64,000 bases of DNA from Boswellia sacra (Eukaryota > Streptophyta > Magnoliopsida > Sapindales > Burseraceae). The notes beneath the pieces are model-generated. The model was not told where the DNA came from. It did not search any database and saw only the letters and a program-made list of their open reading frames with translations. Each line of letters opens with the position of its first letter. Within the stretch, counting starts at the first letter, position 1. Shown in pieces: positions 46,602-58,046 of the stretch. The stretch covers positions 62,001 through 126,000 of the forward strand of contig SNVD02008142.1 of the NCBI GenBank assembly GCA_013180625.2, in the 5' to 3' direction. A program made the translations under genes and the position numbers.

Positions 46602-47234
46602 TTAGTGAAAGTATCCAAACTTTTTTAACATTTTCTCAATAGAATTTTTTTGATCTATAGTAATACCCTTAGAAGTCTTCTTTATTCTCATGCCTAGAAT
46701 CATATTTTCTTCACCCAAATCTTTCATATCAAAGTTTCTAGACAAATATGATTTTACATCATTTATTATCTCCAAGTTCGATCCAAAAATCAAAATATCA
46801 TCTACATATAAACTCAAAATAACGTGTGCTCCATTAATCTCTTTATAATATACGCACTTATCATGTTCATTAATAATAAATCCATAACTTAAAACTACTT
46901 TATGAAACTTCTCATGCCATTGTTTTGGAGCTTACTTTAAACCATAAAGAGACTTAACTAACCTACAAATTTTGTGTTCTTGTCCTTTCACTATAAAACC
47001 TTTAGGTTGTTTCATATAAATTTCTTCACCTAAATTTCCATTTAGAAAAGCGGTCTTTACATCCATTTGATGAATAACTAAATTATGTATAGATGCTAAA
47101 GCTATCAAAATCCTAATTGTTGTGATATTAGAAACTGGTGAGTAAGTATCAAAATAGTCTATTCCTTCTCTTTGTGTAAATCCTTTTGCTACTAGCCTTG
47201 CCTTATACTTATCTATAGAAGCATCCGATTTCAA
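46602..47234 (-). pseudogene. copia reverse transcriptase, N-terminal half
   Basis: 47234-46932 carries DKYKARLVAKGFTQREGIDY, TYSPVSNITTIRILIALAS and HQMDVKTAFLNGNLGEEIYM, the start of the RT domain with its first catalytic Asp. After a stop near 46929-46931, the 46817-46602 frame has SLYVDDILIFGS (the YVDD active site) and MILGMRIKK. It reads on until the CACTA end at 46607, where host reading resumes beyond 41296. Confidence 0.9.
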
Positions 47235-48865
47235 CTTCTAAAGACCCATTTACAATCTATTGCTTTGTTCTCAGGTGGAAGATCTACTAAAACCCAAGTG
47301 TTGTTTTGAATTATAGATTCAAATTCACTATATATAGCTTCCTTCCAAAAAGGTGCATCAATCGAAGTTATAGCTTCTTTATAAGAACTAGGATTTCCTT
47401 CCACCAAGTAAGTATAAAATTCTTCTCCAAAATTCTTTTCTTTTCTAGGTCTTTTACTCCTCCTAAGTTCAACTTGTGATTCATCAACTAATAAATTAGT
47501 AAGTGTTTTCTCATTATCAATTGAAGTAGATGGACCATAAATGGTTTTTTGAACTCTAGTTCTAAAAGGAAAAATATCTTCAAAATAAGTAGCTTCTCTA
47601 GCTTCTATGATTGTGTTGTTAGATATTCCACTAACTTCAGAATTTATAACTAAAAATCTATTTGCACTACTATTTTGGGCGTATCCAATAAAAACTGCAT
47701 CTATTGTTTTTAGTCCTATTTTCTTTCTCTTAGGCTCAGGTATACCAACCTTAGCTAAGCACCCCCACACTTTAAGAATTTTAAGATTAGGAACTCTTCT
47801 TTTCCAAATTTCATAAGGAGTTTTCTCTAAGTCCTTAATCGTTATTCTATTCAATAAAAAACATGCGGATAATATTGCTTCCCCCCACAAATTATCTGGT
47901 AAACCAGAACTTAACAACATAGAATTCACCATATCCATCAAAGTTCTATTTTTCCTCTCAGCAACCCCATTAGATTGTGGTGAGTAAGGTAGAGTTAACT
48001 CATGAATAATACCATTCTCTTCACAAAAAATACTTAAAGCATTTAAAGTATACTCACCTCCTCTATCAGATCTAAGCTTCTTAATTCTTTTATCTAATTG
48101 ATTTTCTACCTCATTTTTGTATACTTTGAATTTATCAAATACCTCATCCTTAGTCTTAATCAAGTATACATGACAATACTTAGGACAATCATTAATAAAT
48201 GTTACAAAGTATCTATTTCCTCCTCTAGTTGGTGATCGATTAGAATCACAAACATCACTATGTATAAGTTCTAAAACTTGGGTTGTCCTCTCAATTGACT
48301 TATAAGGCTTTGTAGGTTGTTCAGCTTGAACACAAATCTCACACTTGTGTTTAAAATCAATTATAGCTTTAGGCACTAAGTCAAGATCCATCATTCTTTT
48401 GATTTTCTTTAAAGATACTTGTCCAAGTCTCCCATGCCAAATATTAGAAGTTTCAATATTAAAAACTTTGGAAACTTTATTAGATCTTGAGAAATTATTC
48501 AACTTAAATAAACCATCACAAACGTAACCTTTACCCACAAATACATTATTTTTAGAGATTACAACTCTATTGGACTCTAAAACAATTTTGTATCCTTGTT
48601 GAACTAAAAAAGACCCAATAACAAGATTTCTTTTCACTTCAGGAACATAACGCACTTCCTTGAGAATTAAAGTCTTTCCAGAGGTCATCTTCAATTCAAT
48701 ATCTCCAATCCCAAGTACTTGTGCGGTAGTATTATTGCGTAGGGTCACACTTCCTCCACTTGAGTTCTGATAATTTTTAAAATAACTTCTATCAGAACAA
48801 ACATGAATATTCGCACTTGAATCTAACCACCATTCATTATTTTCATAAGTAAAATTGGCACTCAA
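47231..48865 (-). pseudogene. copia protease remnant and integrase
   Basis: A 544-codon open stretch of the polyprotein. It starts in the protease (WWLDSSANIHVC; the usual DSGA is DSSA). The GAG-pre-integrase zinc region follows (IWHGRLGQ .. CEICVQAEQ), then the integrase core with all three acidic residues in context: HSDVCD, RSDRGGEY and NGVAERKNRT. The C-terminal region (KVWGCLAKVGIPE, VFIGYAQNS) leads into the RT start (DAPFWKEAIYSEFESI .. DCKWVFR). Integrase joins retroelement cDNA to the chromosome. The frame is clean for its whole length, but its neighbours are broken. Confidence 0.93.
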
Positions 48866-49855
48866 AGAATTAGAATTATTATACCTAATGAGAGGTTCAT
48901 TTGGTTAACTTGGACTTCCTTCTTCCAAGACATGTACTTGATCCTTTTGATCTTAATGATGTTGCTTAGACTTAGATTTGTAGGCTTCTGTCTTTTTGTA
49001 AAAACAATCATTTGCCACATGATTAAACCTACACAAACATAGCAAATCCTATCCCCTTCGCCTTTAGAATTCTTAGACCTATTATGTTGATTATTCTTAT
49101 TCTTAAAACTCCTTCTCCTAGGTTGAAAACCATTTCTTTTATTGTTCTTGAAATTCCTTGTGTTTTTAACTAAGTTTACTTTAGTACTTTCAATTTGATT
49201 AATAGTACCAACTCTATTATTTTCTTCAATTATAAGTGAGTTAATCACTTGTGTCATAGAAAGAGTTCTTTGTCTATGTTTTAGACATTTGAAAAAATCA
49301 GACCAACTAGGAGGTAACTTTTCTATTAAACATGACACCTTAAAATCTTCACTACAAGCCGTATCATTTTTCTCAACTCTTCTCAAAAGTTCTTAGAAGT
49401 CATGAATTTGATCTCTAATAGGCTTAGAATCTACTATTTTATAAAGATTAAAATTTGAAACAGCAAATCTATCTAGACTAGTGTCTTCTATCCCATAAAC
49501 GGCTTCAAGAGTGTTCCATAATTCTAAGGCATTTTTGGTAGTTTCATAAACATCATAGAGATGATCTGATAAAGCACTTAATATTCTATTGTGACAATGA
49601 TAATCTATCTCCTCTTTTGACATTTGATTTGTGGAAGTAGAAGTGGAACTAGAGGCTTCTTGGGTTGCAGATGTATTGCTAGGTTGACTAGATGGTTCAC
49701 TAGGTTGACTAGTTGGTTAAACAGCCGAAATTAAACCTAGAACAGTGAGCCAATATTTTAATTGCCTTTGCCATCTCCTAAAATTTTGTCCATTAAATTT
49801 TTCAGGTTTTATACTATTTGCTTCCTCAATCGTATTCATTGTCTTTGCACTAAAA
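48862..49855 (-). pseudogene. copia gag, broken by stops and a frameshift
   Basis: Starts MNTIEEANSIKPEKFNG, with GQNFRRWQRQLKYWL typical of copia gag. It continues via SKEEIDYHCHNRILSALSDH, NALELWNTLEAVYGIED and LPPSWSDFFKCLKHRQRTLS. Stops occur near 49718 and 49391. The nucleic-acid-binding knuckle CYVC..(G)H..NDC is split between frames near 49030, so one frameshift lies in it. Confidence 0.85.
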
Positions 49856-49935
49856 TATCTAAAAGCAAAGGAAATAACTAATATAGATCTACGCACAATA
49901 TATAAAATAAATATCTCAAAATATTCAATATTCAA

Positions 49936-50383
49936 TTAATAAAAATTTCAAACTAATTAAACAATTAGTAGACACTTATGAAAAATATGTAATGATAATT
50001 AAATTAAATAACTATTTTAAATTTGAAAGCAAAATAAAACCGTTTAGAGTTTTTAAACTAATAAATTAATAAAAGTTATAACAACTTTAGTATCATAAAT
50101 ATTTTAGAGTTGTAACAGAAACGTAAATATTTAAGATAAAAGTAATGTAACTTTCAATTTCATAAATAAAATTTAATGCATTTAAAGTTAATTTTGAGTT
50201 GTAACCGAAAAAAAAAATGTAACCTTCAGTTTTATAAATAAAATTTAATGTATTAAAAATTGTAAATTTTGCCTAAATAATTTATTATTCTATTACAAAC
50301 ATAACTTCAAGTCTTAAATGAATTTAAAACAAACTTTAAGAAATAATTATGATATGTAGAAAAATACTTTGTAAGTCACCTTG

Positions 50384-50426
<43 letters not shown>

Positions 50427-50566
50427 TCAAACCAAACAATAATTTGTTAATTAAATATTATATTATAATAAATACACACAATTATATAATTAGAATAAAC
50501 AAATTAAAATTTATAAAATATATATGAATATTAAAACAAACGAGTGAGAACTCTTTGGCTTTAGAT
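49936..50566 (-). other. copia untranslated leader
   Basis: Very AT-rich stretch between the 5' LTR and gag, with a (TA)n run at about 50391-50421. No primer binding site for initiator Met tRNA is obvious next to the LTR; the adjacent minus-strand sequence reads ATCTAAAGCCAAAGAG. Confidence 0.5.
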
Positions 50567-51143
50567 TGTTATTGAAAAATATTATTAATTCACCAAATAA
50601 CACATGCTCAATCAATATTATTTTTAATATATTAAATAAACAAATAACAACATAAATAACAAACATAAAAACTATAAAAGCAAGTTAGAAAAATCTGGCC
50701 TCTGCTATAAGAGGCACGCCTAAAGCGTTGTCCTAAAGCCAAAGAGTCATTCCTTTCGTGCGGGTAAAAGACGATTCTCAAGGGCTCCAAGATACAACCC
50801 AATAGCTCTCAACCAATCTCCTCGATGAGCACGATCACAGGAAGAATATGAACAAGTCTTACAGGTCGTAGTTGCAAAATTATAGAATTTTGAAATTAAA
50901 AATGGGGGAGTGATGGCTTTGATAATAAGTCACTAAAATTGAACCTAAAGACCTCCTTATATACTAGTGTTCTAGATATTGTAACCTATATAATTAATAG
51001 TGTAACTCCTATAACATAATGTGCTTAATAAATTATGTAACCTACAAATGAAATCAAACTATGTAACGCATGCAATGAATTTTGTAACTCATGCATAATT
51101 ATAATTCATAATTCATAAAATTTAAAACCTTTTTATTCCAACA
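50567..51143 (-). repeat. copia LTR (5' LTR in element orientation)
   Basis: 577 bp, pairs with 39398-39974 and is followed by the CTAAA duplication. Confidence 0.93.
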
Positions 51144-51939
51144 CTAAATAACATTTTTTAATTAGTATTTTTTAAATAACGTGGAAGAAATTTGAACTTG
51201 CGATTGTTTAGTTATGACAGCTATAATACTATATTAAGTTTGTCAGTTTTCTAAAAGCTTATTAGTGAATTGAATACTCAAATTAAACCCATATCTATAA
51301 GCTTAAGATTTTAGGTAAAAGGGTAAATTTGAATCCCTTTTATGTTATTTAAAAATAAATAAATGTTGCATGTGAGAAGACATATTAAAGAATTATCAGT
51401 TAAGCCCATATATATAAGCTTAATGTCATGAGCTTAGAGGTTTGCGCAGCACGCTCGTGCGGCACTTAAGCAATTTGACTCGAAAGTTGTTAAGTAAGCC
51501 TTTATGTTTGCCTTCTCACTCAAGGAGAAGAGAGGATCGTTGAGCTAAAGAGCTTGTAGGCAAAGAAGAGAAGAGATGGAAGATGGAGGCAAGTATTGCT
51601 AAGCAAAAGAGCTTTGTATTACACTAAAGAACTCTTTACAACGCTTGGATTTATGTGGAATTATGTGGATTCTTAGATGATTTACAAATGAGCATTGGAG
51701 GGGTTTATATAGTGAACCACCTCTCAAATGAATGGCTAAGATCTAATGCATCTAAGGGTCCTAATTCATTCTCATCTACTAAATTATCTAGATATGTACA
51801 AGAGAGTATTATCTACTAAATTATCTAGATAAATATAAGAGATAATTCTAGAAACTTTCTTGTTAGAGAATTCTAGAAGATGGGCTTAGGCTTGGGCTTT
51901 CTAGAAACTAGGCCAAGCCTTTAGGCATATTTGGCCACT

Positions 51940-53507
51940 CTAACAAGTAAAATGGGCGGGCCGTAACATCCTCCCCCACCTAATTCTGCGACGTCCTCGA
52001 TGCGCTCTCGTCCTTGTAGCGTTGGATGTGCCCACCAAATTGCCATAAGGTGTCTTCGCGTTCCCACTTGCCTCACTGTCCGGAAGGTTTTTCCACTTTA
52101 CCAAGTATTCGGTGTATGGTGGAACTCCTCTCCTCCGTAGTACTCGATCCGCAAGGATGCATTCCACGTCTTTCTCGAATGCGGTGTGCTCTTTTGAACT
52201 CGCTTCTTGTAGGGTCTTTCTTGTCCTCATGATAGGGCTTGAGAAAACTTACATGGAAGACCGAATGGATCTTAAGATTAGGTGACAATCGAACTTTGTA
52301 GGAGACTTCGCCCGCTCGCTTGACAATAGGGAAGGGACCTTTATATTTCCGTACCAACCCCTTGTGTACTTTGTGAAGTGACTTGAATTGTTGGGGTAGG
52401 AGCTTGATAAGTACTAAGTCCCCCTCTTGAAATGCAAGGTGTCGTCTCTTAGTGTCCGCCCATTTCTTCATTTTCTTGGCGGCCTTGTCTAAGCATGCTC
52501 GCATGATGTCCGCTTGTTCATGCCATTCCTTTACGAGCTTATATACCGCTGGACTCTTCCTTCCATAGGTTAAGGCTATGGCATGTGGAGTCATAAGTTG
52601 TCATCCCGTCACAATCTCAAATGGACTCTTACCCGTTGCCTTACTCTTTTGGAGATTATGTGAGAATTGGGCAACGTCTAGCAACTTTGCTCAATCATGT
52701 TGATGAGCGCTCACATAATGCCTCAAGTATAGCTCAAGCAAGACATTGATGCACTCGGTTTACCCATCGGTTTGGGGATGGAAGCTTGTTGAGAAGCTCA
52801 AGTCAGTCCCCAACATTTTGAAGAGCTCTCCCCAAAAGCGACCGGTGAAGCGAGGGTCACGATCACTTACGATGTTTTGTGGAACTTCCTATAGCTTCAC
52901 TATGTGTTTGAGGAATGCTCGAGCAGCTTCATCCGCAATGCAATCCATAGAGACGGGTATGAAGGTGGCATATTTGCTAAACTGATCAACTACCACCATT
53001 ATGCTTCCATGTCCCTTGGATTTTGGCAAGGCCACGATGAAGTCCATCGAGATGCTTTGCCATGGCCTTTCCGCAATAGGTAGGGCTTCTAGCAAACCTG
53101 TGGGCCATTGGTGTTCAACCTTGTCTTGTTGACACACAAGACAAGTCCTTACATAGCCCTCCACATCTTCCCGCATTTGAGGTCAATAGTAGAAATCTTG
53201 CATGAGTGCAAGGGTTCATGCCATACCTGGGTGACCAACCCACTTGGAATCATGGCACTCCTTGATGATCTCTTTCCGCAAGTTTTCATGTCTTGGCACA
53301 AAGAGGCAATTCCCGGTTGTGAGGAGTAGGCCTTCGTCAATCCAAAAGCATTGTGTCTTCCCCTCACTTGCCAATTTCAAGAGATTCTTGGCTATGGGGT
53401 CGTGCTCTAGGCCTTGTTTGATGCGGTCGACGAGCACACTTTATGGGCGACTCATGCTCAGAGTGGCAAGTTCCGCCTTGTGACTTAGGGCGTCGGCCAC
53501 AACGTTT
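51940..53507 (-). pseudogene. gypsy integrase and chromodomain, with breaks
   Basis: From the RNase H tail (KANVVADALSHKAEL, near 53500) the frame passes to DRIKQGLEHDPIAKNLL and KECHDSKWVGHPGM of the integrase zinc finger. The core carries MREDVEGYVRTCLVCQQDKV and ISMDFIVALPKSKGHGSIMV, with the first catalytic Asp, and ends in the AFLKH region. The next open part (52594-52073) is the integrase C-terminal domain (KWADTKRRHLAFQEGDLV, GPFPIVKRAGEVSYKVRL, HSVFHVSFLKPYHED). Last is a chromodomain (VECILADRVLRRRGVPPYTE then YLVKWKNLP), the histone-reading tail of chromoviruses. Several stops and frame changes interrupt it. Confidence 0.87.
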
Positions 53508-53550
53508 GCCTTACCCGCTTTATACTCGAGCAAGTCTTAGAGTTGTTTCT

Positions 53551-54357
53551 TCAACTCCGCAAGTTCGGGTGGCGCCATGCCATAAGGTGCCATGGCTGGA
53601 GGCTTAACACCAAGCTCCAATTCGATTTGGTGATCCACTTCCGTCGTGGAGGCAACTTCTTTAGAAGCTCTTGAGGCATCACATCCTTATATTTCTCAAG
53701 GATGGCTTGAACTTGCCTTGGCATTGGGTCCCCCGCAATGGCAATGTCCCCAGCATCGTTTAGTTCTCGAACGGTGGCAAAGAGACTTGGATCGTTCTTC
53801 ATCCCTCGTTTGAATTGTAGTGCGAAGAGCATTTTTCTTTCAACCTTTGCTACACGTACCGCTAACACCATGCATGAATGACTCCCATCGAGTATGTTAA
53901 GGGAGTTAAAAGATGGTATGGGGAAGGCATGAACTTGGTTGAAGAATTTCATGCCTAGCACTACTTGAAAGTCATCCATGGGGACGATGGAGAAATCAAG
54001 TTTACCGTTCTATGTGCCAAGTTGTACCGACGTTGCCTTGGACACTCCCAATATTGCCTTGGCGGGTGAGTTTACCGCCTTGATGGTGCCTCCTCCATTG
54101 GTATATTTGAGGCCTAACCGTTTGGCCTCTTCCATGGAGATGAAGTTGTGTGTGGCTCCTGTATCAAGCATCGCACGCACGTCCTTGCTGTTGATTGTGG
54201 CGCTCACATACATTAGACCTTTTTTAACATGGGTGGGTCTTTCAAGTGCGCCAATGGTGCGGAGAGAACCCATCTCTGCGTGAGGCTCCTCATTTTGTAC
54301 GCCTTCATGTTGAGCGGCTAGGGCGTTGAGGGCCTTCCTCTTTGGGCAATCCCGCAC
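53551..54357 (-). pseudogene. gypsy protease region ending at the RT deletion
   Basis: 54357-54010 begins in the zinc-knuckle end (RDCPKRKALNALA) and holds the aspartic protease motif LDTGATHNFIS. 53979-53551 continues (DDFQVVLGMKFF and AILEKYKDVMPQELLKKLPP). The linker normally precedes RT. Here MAPPELAELKKQL is followed by a stop and then directly by DLLEYKAGKANVVADALS from the end of RNase H. Confidence 0.87.
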
Positions 54358-54543
54358 CCAATGAGGGCCATCACAAATGAAGTAAGGACTTTTGGGTTTA
54401 GGGGCATTGGACTTACCTTTGTTAGGCGTGTCGCGCTTGTCTCCCCCAGATGGTTTACGTGCACCACCTTCCTTTCAAGTATGGTCTTTCTTGGTATTCC
54501 GCTCTCCCCTACCTTTTCCATGGTTGGGCTTCCTCTCCTTGGA

Positions 54544-55471
54544 TTAGGAAGAGTAATCTATGAGGGATTCGGCCACGGTTATGGCATCATCAAGATTTTG
54601 CACGCCGCACCTTTCAAGTTCAACCCCAATCCTTGAGCCCGTCAAGAAAGTAGAAGAGAGAGTCTTTTTCGGACATACCTTCGATTTCAAGGATGATGGT
54701 GGTGAAATCTTTGATGTGCTCTCGAATGGTGTCACTTTGCTTCAATCGACGGAGGCGACTTCTTGCCTTTTTTTCGGCATTGCTAGGAGAGAAGTGCTTC
54801 TGAAGTTCTCTCTTGAAGTCCTCCCATGTGCGAAGGGAGAAGATGTCTCTACCGGCGTCGCTATGCTTACAACGCCACCATAATTGGGCTGCATCTCGTA
54901 GGAATATGGGCGCAATGCAGATCCTCAAAGCATCATCATGGACACGTTTGGCTTCGAATTATTGCTCCAAGCCGAATAGGAAGTTTTCAACTTCTGTGGC
55001 ATTGCGAGTGCCATTGTATGTGGCGGGAGTAGGCACGTGCATGGTGCTTAAACCGCTTGTGTAAGACGGGTTAGCACGATTACATTGATGCTTCTCCCAT
55101 TCCGTGCGAGTTTCCTCCACTTCCACACGGATTGCTCGTAACTCATGCTCCACAAAGGTCCGCAAGCCGATGAGCTCTCATGTAAGGTTATGTAGCTCAT
55201 TTTTATAGGCATTGCTAAACTCAAGGATGTTGGACTTTGTTACTTGGGTTATCTCTCCATAATCCGTCTCTAGGCCTTCGAGACGGTCAGAGAGGCCCTT
55301 AATTACATTGTCCATCCCCGAGATAGCTTGCTCTATGCTAGCAACACGAGGCTCTAAAGACTCCGAGGGTGGAGCTTTGGACTTACCTCGTTTTCCTTGT
55401 GGGCGTGGTTGAGGTTGCTCCTCTCGTCCACGAACTTGCTCCTCCATGGTCACTTCAAGGTCGGATGCCAT
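54544..55471 (-). pseudogene. gypsy gag, fragmented
   Basis: Starts MASDLEVTMEEQVRGREEQ at 55471, then a coiled-coil-like region. An interrupted part has VPTPATYNGTRNATEVENFL, and the retrotransposon gag domain follows (RDAAQLWWRCKHSDAG, TWEDFKRELQKHFSPSNAEK, RLRRLKQSDTIREHIKDFT). Stops fall near 55175 and 54956, with a frame change near 54620. Confidence 0.85.
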
Positions 55472-56046
55472 GCTCTTATGCTCGAACTGTGCTCTGATAC
55501 CAACTGTCACGAGCTTAGAGGTTTACGCAGCACGCTCGTGCGGCACTTAGGCAACTTGACTCGAAAGTTGCTAAGTAAGCCTTGATGTTTGCCTTCTCGC
55601 TCAAGGAGAAGAGAGGATTGTTGAGTCAAAGAGCCCGTAGGCAAAGAGAGAAGAGATGGAAAATGGAGACAAGTATTGCTAAGCAAAAGAGCTTTGTATT
55701 ACAATAGAGAACTCTTTACAATGCTTGGATTTGTGTGAAATTGTGTGAATTCTTTGATGATTTACAAATGAGCATTGGAGGGGTTTATATAGTGAACCAC
55801 CTCTCAAATGAATGGCTAAGATCTAATGCATCTAAGGTTCATAATTCATTCATTTACTAAATTATCTAGATATGTACAAGAAAGTATTATCAACTAAATT
55901 ATCTAGATAAATACAAGAGATAATTCTAGAAACTTATCTTACTAGAGAATTCTATAAGATGGGCTTGAGTTTGAGCTTTCTAGAAACTAGGCCAAGCCCT
56001 AGGCATATTTGGCCACTCTAACAAGTAAATTAGGCGGACCGTAATA

Positions 56047-58046
56047 TTAAGCCTTTAAAAAATGGCAAACTTAACAATAATTTCAAAAACTTTTGAGTCT
56101 AAAATAATTTGTCCAAATCTCAAGGATGTTGGTGTTAATTCTAATTAAGAGATTTTTGAATCACATAGATGTATCTACCAAAGTGAATAGGCTTCAAGCA
56201 GAACAATTTTTGGATAAAAGTAAGTTAATAAATTAAAAAAAATGATTGAGTTGAACTACACAATTATCTTTTCATGACATTGATTTATCAAGTAATTGGA
56301 TTTAAAAAAAATATATATATCATTTCTATGATGTCAACACTCAAGATGAGAGGGTTATACACATCTGTTTCTGTTAATAAAGTGATCTCATCGTAAAACA
56401 AACAATCATATTTAATGAAGAAATTTCCAATTTCTAGCAAAGACAATGAAGTTCCTCACGTGAGATTGAGCACATGAGGCCAAGATAAAATAAAAATCAT
56501 TTTCATTACTGACCCACAAATTGTCTGATAGGAAGCTCTTAGCTGGAAGATCAAGATTAGAATTCACACCACAAAATGACACTATCACACAATCATTCAT
56601 TTATAATCATAACAAAACCTCACTGCTTTTTCGTCAACATTCATTTCATTTTCCTGCTTTGAAAACTCTACAGTTAATTATATCCCCAAAAGATTTACCA
56701 AATTTCCTCTGCCAAGCTAAATTCTTTATGCATATATATGTCGAAAATACTCTTCGTAATCAAACTTCAACTTATCATTGCCCCACTTCATATAAATTAT
56801 ATACGCATAAAACCTTAATCATTCATGCATGACATATTTATAGACATATCGTTCAAACTATCAAACATCAAACGTTAAACCATTTTCAAATATATAAAGG
56901 AAAAAAGATCAGAGCACAAAAATTAAAAACTTTCCACCAAAATTTTCAAGCCAATTAAAAAATAAACTTGCCTAAAATTTTGAGTTGTTATCCGAAAAGA
57001 TGGAAAGAGAGCCGTCATATAAAAAGTAATACTAATAATAATTATTTACAGAGATCAATACTTCAAATTTTGGATGGATTTGTTTAGGAGAGTTAAATCG
57101 AGTGGTGGCCATTTTTCACATGACATGTTAAAACGACGCGAGTACGATATGAAATTAGCGGTTTAGTGTTGACACGATTATTAATTGAGTCATATTAGTG
57201 GTACGATACTCGATATAATTAATAAATATGTCAGATTCGTGTTTAGGGTGTTCAATAAGCCAACACCTTCAATGCCACGAATAGTTAAATATATTATTTT
57301 GATTCTTAACTTGGAAATTCATTTAATGATATGAATTGTTACTTACTTTCAAAAAATATATTATAAATCTGAAAATTTTATTTTATGAAATAAATTAACC
57401 CATATAATAGCAAATTAGAATGATTTCAATTATTTTTTATACTAATAGTTGTTTATATTCTCATAATAATTTTAATTGATAAAAATATATAAAATATAAT
57501 TAATCATGCATAAATGAGTTAAATGATTAAGTAAATCGTGTGAGTTAAATATGATACAATTATAATACGTGAGTGATACTTTTAATAACCGTATCATATT
57601 CATATTTCATGTTTTGATACTAATAATTAAATGGATTAAATCCATGTTAGCTAAAATTTTATTAATTCATATCCTAATACGACATAAATACCAAATACGA
57701 ATTACTGCCTCTAGCTAAACCCAGCAAAAACCATAAAAATCTTGGGTTGCATTATTTAATTTAAAACCCAAACTAACCCTCAAATTTTAATTTGGCTTTT
57801 CGAGTTAGGGATAAGATGACAATCCTATTGAACGATTTGAAGAGTATGGCAAAAGGACAAGAGGGAGTTTGTTGAATATCTAAAACTAAAGGAGGTCAGT
57901 GAATTTTTTGTGAAACACAGGGGGAAAGCGACAAAAGAATTACCCATTCAATAATTATGGAAGTACTGCATAACGTTACTGTTTTCTTGGCTCGGCTGGT
58001 AATTTACATGCAGCAAGGTGCAAGTTGATTGAAAAATTTGAGAGAG
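56047..58046. other. AT-rich intergenic DNA
   Basis: No gene recognised. 57.1-57.7 kb contains repeated ACACGA/ATACGA phrases and GGGTGTTCAATAAGCC, which look like a decayed non-autonomous hAT-type element, but clear ends were not found. Confidence 0.45.

Larger units (their letters stand above)
41297..46607. mobile_element. Second CACTA element carrying host gene fragments
   Basis: Left end CACTACAAGAAAAATG and right end TTGTTTTAGTG (CACTAAAACAA reversed), flanked by AAA on both sides (41294-41296 and 46608-46610): 5311 bp. The left subterminal region has facing TTTGGCGG/CCGCCAAAT units, and the right end has CCGCCAAAT near 46556. No transposase is present, so it is non-autonomous. It contains coatomer gamma exons 1-4, one TOR FRB exon, a solo LTR that landed later, and a fold-back with GTCGAGTGTCGG motifs. 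It interrupts the copia RT frame exactly, with the AAA duplication being a TTT codon in the minus-strand reading. Confidence 0.87.
39398..51143 (-). mobile_element. Ty1/copia retrotransposon split by a CACTA element
   Basis: Two 577-bp LTRs (39398-39974 and 50567-51143), starting TGTTATTGAAAAA and ending TTATTCCAACA, differ at about 20 positions by eye (about 96-97% identical). The perfect 5-bp duplication CTAAA flanks the whole element (39393-39397 and 51144-51148). Coding is on the minus strand, right to left: gag, protease, integrase, reverse transcriptase, RNase H, the copia order. A purine tract GTTGGGGAT lies next to the left LTR. Internal length without the 5.3-kb CACTA insertion is about 5.3 kb, normal for copia. 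Frameshifts and stops mark it as inactive. Confidence 0.93.
51424..56046 (-). mobile_element. Ty3/gypsy chromovirus with deleted reverse transcriptase
   Basis: LTRs 51424-51968 and 55505-56046 (about 545 bp), starting TGTCA(T/C)GAGCTTAGAGG and ending CCGTAACA (CCGTAATA in the second), about 95% alike by eye. A perfect primer binding site TTGGTATCAGAGC (minus strand) abuts the right LTR, and the polypurine tract GGGGGAGGA abuts the left one. Flanks CTTAA and TTAA fit a target duplication with one base lost. Minus-strand order: gag, protease, [RT and RNase H missing], integrase, chromodomain. Total 4.6 kb, short for an intact chromovirus. Confidence 0.92.

Noticed and set aside
51424..51968. 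Idea that the gypsy LTR belongs to the neighbouring copia element
   Set aside because: The copia is closed by its own CTAAA duplication at 51144-51148, and the gypsy has its own paired LTR, PBS and purine tract.
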